DNA of 64,000 bases from an uncultured Pseudohongiella sp. (GCA_951812965.1 OX638341.1:1346438-1410437), one strand, 5' to 3'; shown: positions 8,854-18,055, numbered from the stretch's first letter. Program-made: numbers and translations. The notes: generated by a model not told the origin, from the letters alone.

Positions 8854-9306
8854 ATGAAAATCAAATTGTTGGCTCTGGCAGCGGTTGCTGCGGTCGGCGT
8901 AGTAGCCATCAAGCCCACGGCTACCGCGCACCACGCTTTCTCCGCGGAGTTTGACGCCAATCTGCCGGTACGTCTCGGCGGTCCCATCACCCGCGTTGAG
9001 TGGATCAATCCGCACACCTGGATTCATCTGGAAAACAACGATCCGGAGGCTACGCGTGATCCCGGGCCGTGGATGGTGGAAGGCGGCACGCCCAACACCT
9101 TGCTGCGCCGCGGAATCAATCGTAATTCCCTTCAACTCGGTGAAGAAATCATCGTCACCGGTTACCAGAGCAAGGACCGTCTGTGTGATCCCACTTGCCG
9201 CGCAAACGGCAGGGATATCACCTTCCCGGACGGTCGCAAGTTGTTCATGGGTAGCTCAGGCACCGGCGCACCGCGCGACGGTTCTGATCCGACCGAAAAC
9301 AACTAG
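8854..9306 (+). CDS. DUF6152 family exported protein
   Basis: The 150-residue protein has an N-terminal signal peptide (MKIKLLALAAVAAVGVVAIKPTATA, cut before HHAF). It also has the family features HHAFSAEFDAN, the GPITRVEWINPHTWIHLE stretch and the LRRGINRNSLQLGEEIIVTGY stretch. The central part resembles a small beta-barrel. It is presumed periplasmic; the function is not established. The gene is paired with the upstream lipoprotein gene and is followed by a strong intrinsic terminator. Confidence 0.8.
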   Translation: MKIKLLALAAVAAVGVVAIKPTATAHHAFSAEFDANLPVRLGGPITRVEWINPHTWIHLENNDPEATRDPGPWMVEGGTPNTLLRRGINRNSLQLGEEIIVTGYQSKDRLCDPTCRANGRDITFPDGRKLFMGSSGTGAPRDGSDPTENN

Positions 9307-9329
9307 CACTCGCCGGATTACAGTTTTTG

Positions 9330-9372
9330 CCCGGTCGTCGGTCCGTCAGGACTGACGACCGGGTTTTTTTTT
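9330..9372 (+). terminator. Rho-independent terminator
   Basis: A 10-bp stem, CCCGGTCGTC (9330-9339) pairing with GACGACCGGG (9354-9363), is followed directly by nine T residues. It ends the lipoprotein/DUF6152 unit. Confidence 0.92.
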
Positions 9373-9402
9373 GTCCGAAATTATGCCGGCGAACCAAGCC
9401 GT

Positions 9403-9966
9403 TCAGGGCGTGGCAATTGGTTCGATGACGCGCTCGAAGTCGCCGCCGTCACGAAAGACAGTGGAAGTCTGGTAAAAGCCCGCGGTGTATAGCCTCACCA
9501 GAATCGTTTGTGCCCCGCGGTTTTCCCAGAACCAGCCGTGGATTCCGGTGAACGGCGCATACAACGAACCCATGCGTTGGCTGGCGTTGCCCTGCTCGTA
9601 GCTCTGCACTTCTTCCTCTTCGAGGCCCACGGTCTCGGCATGCATGTCGTAGTACACGTCATCGTCCGCAATCCAACTGAAAACCAGCGGCGCTTCCTGG
9701 TCCATCAGATATTTGTATTCCACCGACTGGAACGGACCGAGTTCGAACTCGACGTAATCCTCGCGATGCATTTCGACCTGTTCCTCGAAAGGATTGGCGC
9801 CGCTGGAAAGCGCGGTAAGGCCCAGCAGGCCGCCGACGCGAAGAGGATCCTGGCCGAACTCGGCCGGCAGGATGAAAGCGAGCAATACCAGCACGGAAAC
9901 GAGAAACGCGCCGATGCTGGCGATCATGAGGCTTTTCGGTGAGGGCGGGGCAGTGGGTTGATCCAT
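9403..9966 (-). CDS. Membrane-anchored protein of unknown function
   Basis: The 187-residue protein has a cytoplasmic Pro-rich start, one membrane segment (SLMIASIGAFLVSVLVLLAFIL) and a periplasmic domain rich in acidic and aromatic residues, including GIHGWFWENRG. It is the last of three same-strand genes (cytochrome-like lipoprotein, HupE/UreJ-like protein, this one) separated by 5-10 bases, so the three probably form an operon. No catalytic motif is visible. Confidence 0.65.
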   Translation of the reverse strand: MDQPTAPPSPKSLMIASIGAFLVSVLVLLAFILPAEFGQDPLRVGGLLGLTALSSGANPFEEQVEMHREDYVEFELGPFQSVEYKYLMDQEAPLVFSWIADDDVYYDMHAETVGLEEEEVQSYEQGNASQRMGSLYAPFTGIHGWFWENRGAQTILVRLYTAGFYQTSTVFRDGGDFERVIEPIATP

Positions 9967-9976
9967 GGCGGAATCT

Positions 9977-10678
9977 CTAGGGCAGTAGAATGAATGCGCT
10001 GAGCTGGAAGCCGGTCAACAGGAATCCGCTGCCGAGCAGGACCGTATTGGTTGCAAAGGCGTGGCGCATGTAGGAGCCGCTTGTGCGCCAGACGCTCAGC
10101 CCGATGTAGACCAGTGACAGGGCCAGAATCTGACCGATTTCGACGCCGACATTGAAACTCAGGATGTTGGCGACTAAACCATAGTCGGATAATTCGAACT
10201 CCTGCAATTTGGTCGCCAGGCCGAGGCCGTGGAACAGGCCGAACACAAACACCGCGATTCGGGTATTGGGTTCGAACCCCAAGCGTTTGAATCCGCCCAT
10301 GTTCTCGAACGCCTTGTAGGCCACCGACAGGCCAATGATGGCATCGATGAAATAGGCGTTGACCTGCAAGTCGGCGAGCACGCCGAACAGCAGCGTGATG
10401 CTGTGGCCGATGGCGAACAGGGTAACGTATTGGACGATGTGGCCGGGCCGGTAAAGAAAGAAAATCACGCCTACCAGGAACAGCAGGTGATCGTAGCCGG
10501 TGACCATGTGCTTGGCGCCGAGATAGATGAACGGGCCTATGGCCGGGCCGTTGATGTTCTGTACGAAGGCGGCGTCGGAGCCTTCGATGGTGTGAGCGAG
10601 TAGCGGGCTTGCCGCCAGCAGCAAAAATAACCCGATCAGTAGCCGAAAAGTTGCAAGGTAATCCCGTGGTGCAGGCAT
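9977..10678 (-). CDS. HupE/UreJ family membrane protein
   Basis: The 233-residue protein has a signal-like first segment ending LLAH, then about six membrane helices carrying the family's conserved polar patches: GAKHMVTGYDHLLFLVGVIFF, LFAIGHSITLLFGV and FGLFHGLGLATKL. HupE/UreJ relatives are metal (often nickel) transport-associated proteins. Here no hydrogenase or urease gene is nearby, so the metal and role are open. It sits between a haem-binding lipoprotein gene and a membrane-anchored protein gene in a compact operon. Confidence 0.75.
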   Translation of the reverse strand: MPAPRDYLATFRLLIGLFLLLAASPLLAHTIEGSDAAFVQNINGPAIGPFIYLGAKHMVTGYDHLLFLVGVIFFLYRPGHIVQYVTLFAIGHSITLLFGVLADLQVNAYFIDAIIGLSVAYKAFENMGGFKRLGFEPNTRIAVFVFGLFHGLGLATKLQEFELSDYGLVANILSFNVGVEIGQILALSLVYIGLSVWRTSGSYMRHAFATNTVLLGSGFLLTGFQLSAFILLP

Positions 10679-10683
10679 TTCGG

Positions 10684-11202
10684 TCAGTCAGAGGTGAAAC
10701 GGCTGTTGATTTCGGGGTCGTAAGCCTGGTGGCAGGCGGAACAAACGCTGTAGATGTCGGCGCCGGCCTGGAACAGGTCTTCCTTGTTGCGCGTCACCGC
10801 GGCGGCCATTGCCCTGAATCCGGCCTGGGTCAGCCCTTCCGAGTAAATCATCCAGGCGTCGTTATCGAGCGCGCGGCCGGGCAATGTCAGCAGGTTACCG
10901 GACTCCGCCACCATGGCAGCGCTTGCGACCACATGCTCCCAGCCTTCGTCGGTGGTGGGATAAAGTTCACGATATCCGTCCCGATCCTCAACCCAGCCCG
11001 CCGTGCTCCAGAGTCCGTCCGCCGCGGGCTCAAGCACGTGCAGCATCAATTCCTGCATCGTGAGCGTCGTGTCGAAATTCATTTCCGCGGAAACCTGAGC
11101 GGCGCCGTCGTCCGCGGATTCCGAACAGGCGCCCAGCAGCAGACCGAGGCTGCAAAGCAAGAGGACCGCGTACGATGTAGTTTTTTGCATGATGGTTCCC
11201 AT
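10684..11202 (-). CDS. Cytochrome c'-like haem lipoprotein
   Basis: The 172-residue product has a lipoprotein signal (LLLGAC, Cys26) and a mostly helical body. A single C-terminal haem attachment site CSACH (C154, C157, H158) is placed close to the end as in class II cytochromes (c' type). It should be tethered in the periplasm. A start at 11190 (MQKTTS) is equally possible and leaves the signal intact. It is the first gene of the operon with the HupE-like protein. Confidence 0.7.
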   Translation of the reverse strand: MGTIMQKTTSYAVLLLCSLGLLLGACSESADDGAAQVSAEMNFDTTLTMQELMLHVLEPAADGLWSTAGWVEDRDGYRELYPTTDEGWEHVVASAAMVAESGNLLTLPGRALDNDAWMIYSEGLTQAGFRAMAAAVTRNKEDLFQAGADIYSVCSACHQAYDPEINSRFTSD

Positions 11203-11276
11203 TCCGGCTGCCAGCCGCCAAAGTCTGCCGCAAAACGGCCAATATTTCTATTTCTTTGGTGCGCCGCCCACCGGAC

Positions 11277-11909
11277 TCAGTATTGAATTTGTCGCGGGCG
11301 GTTGATTTGCTGGCGGATTAGTTCTTCTTCGAGTTGGTCGAATTGTTGCAGGGTTTCGCCGCGGACGCGGGTGTTGGAATTTGTCACATCGAGGTCGTCT
11401 TGCCAGCCGCCAAGCGTTGACCGAAACTCAAGTTCGCTGATGCGGCGTTGCAGCGAAAGGCCGCCGGCGCGGCGCGCAGGGCGCTCGTTGAGCGCTTCGA
11501 ATGCGACCACGACGAACTCGGTTCGGCGGCGCAGCGCTTCATCGCCGCAGACTCGCTCAACACCCACCAGGCGCTGCCGGTCGCGCTCACTGTTGGATCC
11601 CGCCGCCGGCGGGTTTTCGACATAAGCGTTGCGCCATTCTTTGAGTTCGGCGCAATGTTCCAGATAGCCGGCAAGTACTTCGCCGTCGATCAAGGCCAGA
11701 AAGCTGGCGCATTCTTCGGGTTGGACGCTGCTCAAAGACTCTGCAATTCGCTCAATGCAGACTCGCGCCTCCTCATCCACGGCTTCCAGAATCGACTCCG
11801 CGGCGCCGATGCGCTCCTCGAGAGTCATTTCCTGAGCAAGGGCAGAACCTGCCAAAGTCAAGCTCAGCGCCGCGAAACAGTTCGACACGATCATCATCAA
11901 GTGCTTCAT
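11277..11909 (-). CDS. Exported protein of unknown function
   Basis: The 210-residue product has a clear signal peptide (NCFAALSLTLAGSALAQ) and a helical, Glu/Arg-rich mature part with five cysteines. It resembles no family I recognise. It lies alone between the cytochrome operon and a HigA antitoxin gene, both on the minus strand. Confidence 0.55.
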   Translation of the reverse strand: MKHLMMIVSNCFAALSLTLAGSALAQEMTLEERIGAAESILEAVDEEARVCIERIAESLSSVQPEECASFLALIDGEVLAGYLEHCAELKEWRNAYVENPPAAGSNSERDRQRLVGVERVCGDEALRRRTEFVVVAFEALNERPARRAGGLSLQRRISELEFRSTLGGWQDDLDVTNSNTRVRGETLQQFDQLEEELIRQQINRPRQIQY

Positions 11910-11925
11910 TTTTCTGATAATAACA

Positions 11926-12249
11926 CTAAGCTATTGAGGACAGTCCGCTTTTCTGGCGCAAGTCTTTCTCAAGTGGCCTGATTCCCGAGACATTGATGGT
12001 TTCACGCGCACGCGCCAGATCCCAGGAGCGCTGCAAGTTCATCCAGTATTCCGGCGTAGTTTCGAAGAAAGTGGCCAATCGCATTGCCGTATCAGCGCTC
12101 AGGGAGGTTTGACCCCTGACCAGACGTTCAATCCGGGTGCGGGGCACGTCCAGCCGCTTGGCGAGAGTGATCATGCTCATCTCCAACGGTCGAAGATAGA
12201 GTTCCATGAGCACTTCGCCCGGATGGGAAGGGTTTGTGATAAGGCTCAT
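11926..12249 (-). CDS. higA: HigA family antitoxin (orphaned)
   Basis: The 107-residue protein has the HigA signature NPSHPGEVLMELYLRPLEMS, an XRE helix-turn-helix (ITLAKRLDVPRTRIERLVRGQTSLS) and the family tail MNLQRSWDLARAR. HigA neutralises the HigB mRNA-cleaving toxin and represses its own operon. The partner gene directly upstream is broken (see 12262-12425), so this antitoxin appears to be left without an active toxin. Confidence 0.88.
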   Translation of the reverse strand: MSLITNPSHPGEVLMELYLRPLEMSMITLAKRLDVPRTRIERLVRGQTSLSADTAMRLATFFETTPEYWMNLQRSWDLARARETINVSGIRPLEKDLRQKSGLSSIA

Positions 12250-12261
12250 CTCAAATTCCTT

Positions 12262-12425
12262 TCAATGGTAATCCACAATCTCTACTTCACCTGGACCTTG
12301 TTCGGTCCAGACAAACACATGCGCCACTGGTTATTGATGCGTATTGAGTACTGTCCCGCACGGTTCCCGCTCAAAGCCTCCAGGTGGTTCCCCGGAGTAC
12401 TGACGATCATGCAATCTTGTATCAT
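12262..12425 (-). pseudogene. higB: higB toxin remnant, truncated and frameshifted
   Basis: Reading the minus strand gives MIQDCMIVSTPGNHLEAL, then SGNRAGQYSIRINNQWRMC, and in the next frame FVWTEQGPGEVEIVDYH followed by a stop. These are the conserved C-terminal parts of HigB in order. A single missing base after RMC breaks the frame, and the N-terminal half of the toxin is absent. The break lies next to a palindromic repeat element that starts at 12451, 12 bases upstream of the higA start's promoter side. The RNase toxin is therefore almost certainly inactive. Confidence 0.8.
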
Positions 12426-12450
12426 GACGTGATACGCAGATAAAGTTTGT

Positions 12451-12568
12451 GTGCGGGTTCAGCATGTAGGGGCGAGGCATGCCTCGCCCGTCAGTTGCAC
12501 GGTTTGGGGGCCGTTCGCGGGCGAGGCATGCCTCGCCCCTGCGGTCTCACATGAATTTGAACCTGCAC
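12451..12568 (+). repeat. Palindromic repeat element, copy A (118 bp, complete)
   Basis: The unit is bounded by inverted ends GTGCGGGTTCA and TGAACCTGCAC and contains two copies of the 20-bp palindrome GGGCGAGGCATGCCTCGCCC (12470-12489 and 12519-12538). Copy D at 26008 has the same length and order. The structure suggests a non-autonomous REP/REPIN or MITE-like element. Confidence 0.85.
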
Positions 12569-12661
12569 AGTTTGAACAAGTACAAGCTTTGGCTTGGGAA
12601 GTTGACCTTTGGAGAGGGGCTTTCCAAAATACTCGTCCGCCCAGCGACAAGAAGCGCCGCC

Positions 12662-14881
12662 ATGATTCGTCAGCAACTCCTGCCAGCCATTGCAGTTCTG
12701 CTTGTATCCGCCTGCACCGAACCCGTCAGCACCAGCGGTACGCTGGATGAGACGCCGGTCGAACCGCCGGTCGAAATCGAGGTTTTGTCCACCCAATCCT
12801 GGCTGGTCACCGGCGGCGATGCGCTTGTTGAAGTGCGGGTAACGGATGAGGAACGGAGCTTTCAGCAGGGCGATCTGCGAATCGAGTTGAACGGGGCGGA
12901 TGTCACCGGGCGTTTCCGGTCAGTGGGAGATCGGGCATTGCAAGCACTGCTCGATGGACTTCCCGTGGGCGAAAGCGAATTGAGCGCGCGCCTGGCCGGC
13001 ATTGACGAAGCCGCCGGCTTGACGATCACGAACTGGCCGATCTCCGGTCCCATGATTTCCGGGCCGCACGAACAGCCGTTTTATTGTCAGACCCGGGAAT
13101 TCCGTACAGTGGCCGGCGAGTTTCTCGGCGAACCGAGGGACCGGTTCTGCATGATTGAAACCAGGGTGGACTATGTCTACTGGAGCGACCTTGACCAGGA
13201 GTTCAAGCCTTATCAGCTTCAATTCGGCGGGCTTGCGCCGTTCGATGTTGCCGAGATCGAAGGTCGGGGCAGGACGATTCCCTATATCGTCCGCGTCGAG
13301 ACCGGTACGGTCAATCGCGCGGTTTACGAGATCGCCATGTTGCACGACCCTGCGGACGTGGAGCCCGACCCCTGGCAGCGCAGCGCGGGCTGGAACGGCA
13401 AACTGGTCTACACCCACGGCGGCGGCTGCCGCGGCGGCTGGTATCAGCAGGGCACGAGCACCGGCGGCGTAATGCGCCGGGGGCTGTTCGAACAGGGTTA
13501 CGCGGTGGTGTCCTCGTCACTCAACGTGTTCGGCCAGAATTGCAACGACCTGCTCGCGTCCGAAACCCACATCATGGTGAAGGAGCGCTTCATCGAAAGA
13601 TACGGCGTGCCGATCTACACCATCGCCACCGGCGCTTCGGGCGGTTCCTACCAGTCGCACCAGACCGCCGACAATTATCCGGGTGTGTTTGACGGCATTA
13701 TCGTTGCCGCCAGTTTTCCCGATGTCACCTCTGCTACAATTTTCACCGTGGCCGATGCGCGGCTGTTGCACCACTACTTCGAGGCGCTCAGTCCGGGCGA
13801 GTTCAGCCTGGAACAGCAACAGGCGGTAGCCGGCTTCGGCGCCTGGGCTTCGATTCCCAATCTTAGCCGCGGCGCCGCAAGGCTCGATCCCATCTTCGAG
13901 CCCGGCGCGCCTCCCGAAGACCAGGGCGGCGAGGTGAGCATCGACGAGTTGCGCGCGGTGTTGTATCAGCCCGGACCGGGCGGCATCCGGGCGACGGTAT
14001 ACGACCATACCGTGAACGTATACGGCGAAGATCCCGATAGCGGAATCGCCTATCGTCCGCTCGATAATTTCGGCGTGCAATACGGCCTGGGCGCCTTTAA
14101 CGCCGGCGTCATCACGGCTCGGCAGTTCATCGATCTCAATCGCGGCATAGGCGGATACGACCGCGACATGAATCATGTGTTCGAGCGCCATCGCGCCGAC
14201 CCGCTTGCGCGCCGGCGCGCCATTGAAACAGGGCGCATTCTGTACGGCGGCGAAGGCTTGGCGGTGACTCCCGTGATCGACTATCGCAGTTACACGGATC
14301 ACGCCGAAGATGGCGACATCCACATGATCGTGCATCAGTTCTCGACCCGGGAACGCATGCGGATCGCCAACGGCAGCACGGGCAACCATGTCATGCAGAT
14401 CGGCGGACAATGGGGATTTGAACCGGGCCAGGACGATCTGGCAGAACTGTTCCGGCAAATGGACGCCTGGATTCTTGGTATCCAGACCGACACTTCATCG
14501 CTGACTCCCCGGCAAGTCGTTTCCGCCAATCGGCCGTTCGAACTGAACGACGCCTGCTGGGACACAACCGGGCCGCAACGAATCAAGATCGAGGAAGAAC
14601 TCGGCTTTGCCGGCAATGGCCGCTGCGCCGACTTTTATCCCGCCTATCCGACACCGCGCCATGTAGCCGGCGCCCCATTGGCGAACAATATCGTTTCCTG
14701 CCGGTTGCGGCCGGTGAACCGGGACGACTATCGCCAGCCGCTCACGGAGCGCGAATGGGCGGAATTACAGCAGATCTTCGAGGACGGCGTGTGCGACTGG
14801 AACCGGGGAGACGCCAGCGGCGCCCACCATCAGGGAACCTGGCTGTCTTTCGGACCCTCCCCGGTCAACAGAATCAATTGA
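12662..14881 (+). CDS. DUF6351 family lipoprotein, alpha/beta-hydrolase-like
   Basis: I place the start at the ATG at 12662 because it begins a lipoprotein signal (MIRQQLLPAIAVLLVSAC); the frame is open further upstream only through the repeat element. The mature protein (739 residues in all) has an N-terminal beta domain, then a hydrolase-like core with THGGGCRGGWYQQG (an oxyanion-type loop) and a nucleophile elbow GASGGS near residues 324-329. This is the DUF6351 pattern. It is probably an exported esterase-type enzyme. Its last 8 bases overlap the convergent PQQ dehydrogenase gene. Confidence 0.75.
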   Translation: MIRQQLLPAIAVLLVSACTEPVSTSGTLDETPVEPPVEIEVLSTQSWLVTGGDALVEVRVTDEERSFQQGDLRIELNGADVTGRFRSVGDRALQALLDGLPVGESELSARLAGIDEAAGLTITNWPISGPMISGPHEQPFYCQTREFRTVAGEFLGEPRDRFCMIETRVDYVYWSDLDQEFKPYQLQFGGLAPFDVAEIEGRGRTIPYIVRVETGTVNRAVYEIAMLHDPADVEPDPWQRSAGWNGKLVYTHGGGCRGGWYQQGTSTGGVMRRGLFEQGYAVVSSSLNVFGQNCNDLLASETHIMVKERFIERYGVPIYTIATGASGGSYQSHQTADNYPGVFDGIIVAASFPDVTSATIFTVADARLLHHYFEALSPGEFSLEQQQAVAGFGAWASIPNLSRGAARLDPIFEPGAPPEDQGGEVSIDELRAVLYQPGPGGIRATVYDHTVNVYGEDPDSGIAYRPLDNFGVQYGLGAFNAGVITARQFIDLNRGIGGYDRDMNHVFERHRADPLARRRAIETGRILYGGEGLAVTPVIDYRSYTDHAEDGDIHMIVHQFSTRERMRIANGSTGNHVMQIGGQWGFEPGQDDLAELFRQMDAWILGIQTDTSSLTPRQVVSANRPFELNDACWDTTGPQRIKIEEELGFAGNGRCADFYPAYPTPRHVAGAPLANNIVSCRLRPVNRDDYRQPLTEREWAELQQIFEDGVCDWNRGDASGAHHQGTWLSFGPSPVNRIN

Positions 14882-17015
14882 GGCCTTCTGGCAGCGAGAA
14901 TACGTAGATCGCGTTGCCCCAGCGCGGGTAGGTGATCTCGGTTGCGATGACGCCGGGCACGGTGCGTGGGCTGGTGCCGCCGAGGGCCGTGGTCACCGCG
15001 ATGTACTGCTTGCCGTCGATGGCGAAGGACACGGGATGGCCTTGCACTGAAGTGCCGAGGCGGGTTTCCCAGAGAATTTCGCCGGTATTGACGTCGAAAG
15101 CCTTGAAGCGCCGGTCGAGATCGCCGACGAAGACGAGGCCGCCCGCAGTCGAAATTGTGCCCGTATGCAGCGAAGCGCGCTGCTCGTGAGCCCAGACCTC
15201 TTCCAGCGTATCGGCGTGATAGGCGCCGACCTTGCCGAGATTGCCGTCGGTGCCGGGCATCTCGAAGAACTTGCGGCTCGCCGCCAGACCGCCGCCGCCC
15301 TGCACCAGCGCGACTTCGCGCGCGGCGTTTTCGAGGCAGGTCTGGCTCAAGGGCGCGACGATCAGCCCGGAGGGTGGGTGATACGTCATTGAATGCCAGT
15401 CCTTGCCGCCGGCGCTGCTCGGGCAGGCCGAGGTCCATTCGTCCAGTTGCGCGTTCTGGATGTCCTCGCGGTAGGTCACCGCGCCGGTTTCAGGGTCGAT
15501 ATGGGTAAAGGTGTTCTGGAAGACTGTTTCGGTAAAGCCGCTGAACTCGCCGGTGACGCGGTCGTTCTTCCAGAGGATGCCGTGCTTGCCGATGGAATAG
15601 ACGAATTTCTCCTCGCCACGGTCGATCAGCACTCGTTCGAATACTTCGTCGAGGTCCAGCGCTTCCGCCGGCACATGCTGGAAATACCAGTCGAGTTCGC
15701 CGGAGTCCACGTTCACCGCGATGGTGGCGTTGGTGAACAGGCCGACGTCGTTGATCGTCATGTGGCGGCTGACGGGAACCCAGGGCTTCTGCTGGGCGGT
15801 GCCCCAATAAGTGAGCCGCAATTCCGGATCGTAACTGCCGGTGATCCAGGTTTCGCCGCCGGCGCGGAACAGGTCGTCCAGGCCGCCCCAGGTGTCGCCG
15901 CCGGGCTGGCCCGCCTCGGCAATGGTTTCGAACTGCCAGAGCAATTCGCCGTTGTCGGCGTCGTAGGCGCTGACGAAACAGTCTTCCGGGATATAGCGGG
16001 CGCAGCCGGCCAGCCCCGAAATCACCATGCCGTCGGCTACGATGGGTCCGCTTGAATTGGCAAAGCCCTTGCTGTTGTCGGCAATGACCGTTTCCCAGAC
16101 CTGCTCGCCGGTGCGGGCGTCGAGCGCCACCAGCCTCGCGTCGGTTGTGGCCTGAATGATTTTGTCGTTGTACATGGCGATATTGCGCATGTCCTGGCGA
16201 TTGGCGGGGCCGGCCCAATGCTCCCAGATCAGTTCACCGGTCTTTCCGTCGAGCGCCTGGATTACATTGCCGGGATTGATCAGGTAGACGATGCCGCCAT
16301 AAACCAGCGGCGCCGGCTCGGAATCGCCCTCGTGCATGTTCCAGACCCATTCCAGGTTCAGGTTGGCGACGTTTTCGGTATTGATTTCATCGAGCGGACT
16401 GTAACTGTGGCCGAAAAAATTGCGCCGGTGCATGGGCCAGTCGGCCGGGTCGGGATCGCGCAACATCTCCGCGGTAAGCGGCGTGAACGGCACGAAATCC
16501 TCGGTATTGCCGGCTACGGTCAGACCCTGCGGCGCCGGCGGTTCCGGTGGCCTGCGCAAGGCCACGATGCGCGAAATATTCTCTGCAATGACGAAATCGC
16601 TGGCTCTAGTGAGCGCACTGCTGACGCTGTCGACACCGTTCATCGCCAGCATGTGTGCGACGATATTGAGATAGTCCTCATCGGTCATGTTGCCGGCGCC
16701 GCCCGGCGGCATATTGGACTGGATATTGCCAAGCAGCAGTGCCGGAGTCTGTGTGCCCCAACGCTGAACGAAAGACTGCCCGATCAGCAAAGGGCCGAGA
16801 ATTGTGCCTTCAAGCTCCGCACCATGACAGGCGGCGCAATTGGTGGCGTAAGCGACTGCGCCGGCTTCGGCCTGGGCGCTAAAGTCCAGTGCCACCTCGG
16901 CGGCTTGTTCCGAAGCACTGTCCTGGGGAGCGCAAGCCGCTAACAACAGGCATGCGCCGGCGCCAGCTATCCAGGTCTTGAGAAAGGAGCGCCGGGTGTC
17001 TGGGGAATCGGTCAT
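14874..17015 (-). CDS. PQQ-dependent dehydrogenase with N-terminal cytochrome c domain
   Basis: The 713-residue protein has a twin-arginine start (TRRSFLKTW) and a lipoprotein-type Cys28. An N-terminal haem c domain follows (CAACH, residues 60-64, with methionine in SNMPPGG). After about residue 185 comes an eight-bladed beta-propeller like quinoprotein alcohol dehydrogenases, with repeated W-motifs such as GELIWEHWAG, GEQVWETV, GELLWQFET and GEILWETRL. It would oxidise an alcohol or aldehyde in the periplasm and pass electrons to its haem. In classical enzymes the haem domain is C-terminal; here it is N-terminal. The substrate is unknown. Confidence 0.85.
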   Translation of the reverse strand: MTDSPDTRRSFLKTWIAGAGACLLLAACAPQDSASEQAAEVALDFSAQAEAGAVAYATNCAACHGAELEGTILGPLLIGQSFVQRWGTQTPALLLGNIQSNMPPGGAGNMTDEDYLNIVAHMLAMNGVDSVSSALTRASDFVIAENISRIVALRRPPEPPAPQGLTVAGNTEDFVPFTPLTAEMLRDPDPADWPMHRRNFFGHSYSPLDEINTENVANLNLEWVWNMHEGDSEPAPLVYGGIVYLINPGNVIQALDGKTGELIWEHWAGPANRQDMRNIAMYNDKIIQATTDARLVALDARTGEQVWETVIADNSKGFANSSGPIVADGMVISGLAGCARYIPEDCFVSAYDADNGELLWQFETIAEAGQPGGDTWGGLDDLFRAGGETWITGSYDPELRLTYWGTAQQKPWVPVSRHMTINDVGLFTNATIAVNVDSGELDWYFQHVPAEALDLDEVFERVLIDRGEEKFVYSIGKHGILWKNDRVTGEFSGFTETVFQNTFTHIDPETGAVTYREDIQNAQLDEWTSACPSSAGGKDWHSMTYHPPSGLIVAPLSQTCLENAAREVALVQGGGGLAASRKFFEMPGTDGNLGKVGAYHADTLEEVWAHEQRASLHTGTISTAGGLVFVGDLDRRFKAFDVNTGEILWETRLGTSVQGHPVSFAIDGKQYIAVTTALGGTSPRTVPGVIATEITYPRWGNAIYVFSLPEGLN

Positions 17016-17042
17016 GGTCCAGTCCTCTTTCGGATGCCTGGT

Positions 17043-17480
17043 TTATTGAGAGCGGGGAAAAATCCAGCCACGCAACTCGCCGGGAGGATTGCCTTCGCTA
17101 TGAATCTGCACGTAGAGCGAGTTTGCGCGCAACGCGTCTACCTGCTCGTCGGTCAATTCGATTTCGCCGCTGAGCTCGCCGCCGGTCGCCGCGGTCACCA
17201 CGAGTTGGTGTACCGCCGGGCCGGGCTGGGCAGGCGGGCCGTTATGCAAATGCGCCACGGTGGCGACAGTACTCATGCCTTCAAAGGTTCCGCTCACCGT
17301 AAGCATATTGCCTTCCAGCGACAGCAAGACTTCGCCTTCACCGGTGATGCTGTCCACCGTCTGCGGCGTCGTCGGCATGGGCGACAGCCGGGCGCGAAAA
17401 TTTTCAGTCTGTGCCGAGACCAACAGTGGAGCGGCAAGCAGGACCGCCGACAAAATCCACGCAAGGCTGCGAGCTGGCAT
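17043..17480 (-). CDS. CHRD domain exported protein
   Basis: The 145-residue protein has a signal peptide (ILSAVLLAAPLLVSAQ) and a single CHRD domain with characteristic VATVAHLHNGPP, LVVTAATGGELSGEIELT and YVQIHSEGNPPGELRGWI motifs. CHRD domains occur in chordin and many bacterial exported proteins; no reaction is known. It lies 27 bases upstream of the PQQ dehydrogenase on the same strand and may be co-transcribed with it. Confidence 0.85.
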   Translation of the reverse strand: MPARSLAWILSAVLLAAPLLVSAQTENFRARLSPMPTTPQTVDSITGEGEVLLSLEGNMLTVSGTFEGMSTVATVAHLHNGPPAQPGPAVHQLVVTAATGGELSGEIELTDEQVDALRANSLYVQIHSEGNPPGELRGWIFPRSQ

Positions 17481-17555
17481 CTTGATTTTCTCCTGACAAA
17501 AAACAGGCCCGATGTTAGAACACTGCGCGGCAATCGTACAGAACAGGTTTTTCCA

Positions 17556-18050
17556 TTAATTGGCCGGCGCCAGCCATTTGTACATGATGAGGGCGTCCAC
17601 ATGGCCTAGCGCGGGATGCCGGAAAGCCTTGGGCAGGCGGCCCACGGTGTCAAAGCCCAGGCTTTCCCACAATCGGACGGCGCCTTCGTTGCTGGCGGCG
17701 ACGAAATTGAATTGCATGGCCTTGTAGCCGAGTTCGAGCGCGATTTGCTCGGAGTGCCGGCACATGGCGGTAGCGAGTCCCTGGCCGCGGGCGGCTGGGT
17801 CGACCATGTAGCCGCAATTGCAGACATGGGCGCCTGGCCCGTCGAAGTTGGATTTCAGATAGTAGGTGCCGAGGATCTTGCCGTCCTGTTCGGCCACAAA
17901 AGTCTTGCGCGGCAGTTCCATCCAGAGTCGCCGGGCTTCATCTTCATTCGTGTCGGGATCGAAGCCGTAGGTGTCGCCGGCGGCCACGATGGTCCTGAAA
18001 ATCGGCCAGATCTGCTCGAAATCCTTATCGCTCGCTTCGCGGATATTCAT
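17556..18050 (-). CDS. GNAT family N-acetyltransferase
   Basis: I start the gene at 18050 (MNIREASDKDFEQIW), which is typical for the family and lies just after the SDR stop. The 164-residue product has the acetyl-CoA loop VDPAARGQGLATAMCRH (motif A, RGQGLA) and the C-terminal SNEGAVRLWESLGFDTVG motif B. The substrate is unknown; the family modifies amino groups of small molecules or proteins. It is the last gene of a run with the DprE-like pair. Confidence 0.85.
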   Translation of the reverse strand: MNIREASDKDFEQIWPIFRTIVAAGDTYGFDPDTNEDEARRLWMELPRKTFVAEQDGKILGTYYLKSNFDGPGAHVCNCGYMVDPAARGQGLATAMCRHSEQIALELGYKAMQFNFVAASNEGAVRLWESLGFDTVGRLPKAFRHPALGHVDALIMYKWLAPAN

Positions 18051-18055
18051 GCCGT

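Noticed and set aside
11926-12249. Active HigBA toxin-antitoxin pair
   Set aside because: The toxin frame is interrupted and truncated, so only the antitoxin is intact.
12470-12538. The 20-bp palindromes as rho-independent terminators
   Set aside because: They lack T-runs, occur in pairs inside a conserved 118-bp unit, and are found in both orientations relative to genes.
12479-12661. Open frame extending the DUF6351 gene upstream through repeat copy A
   Set aside because: The signal peptide and lipobox begin at 12662; the upstream part translates the palindromic repeat and recurs with the repeat elsewhere.
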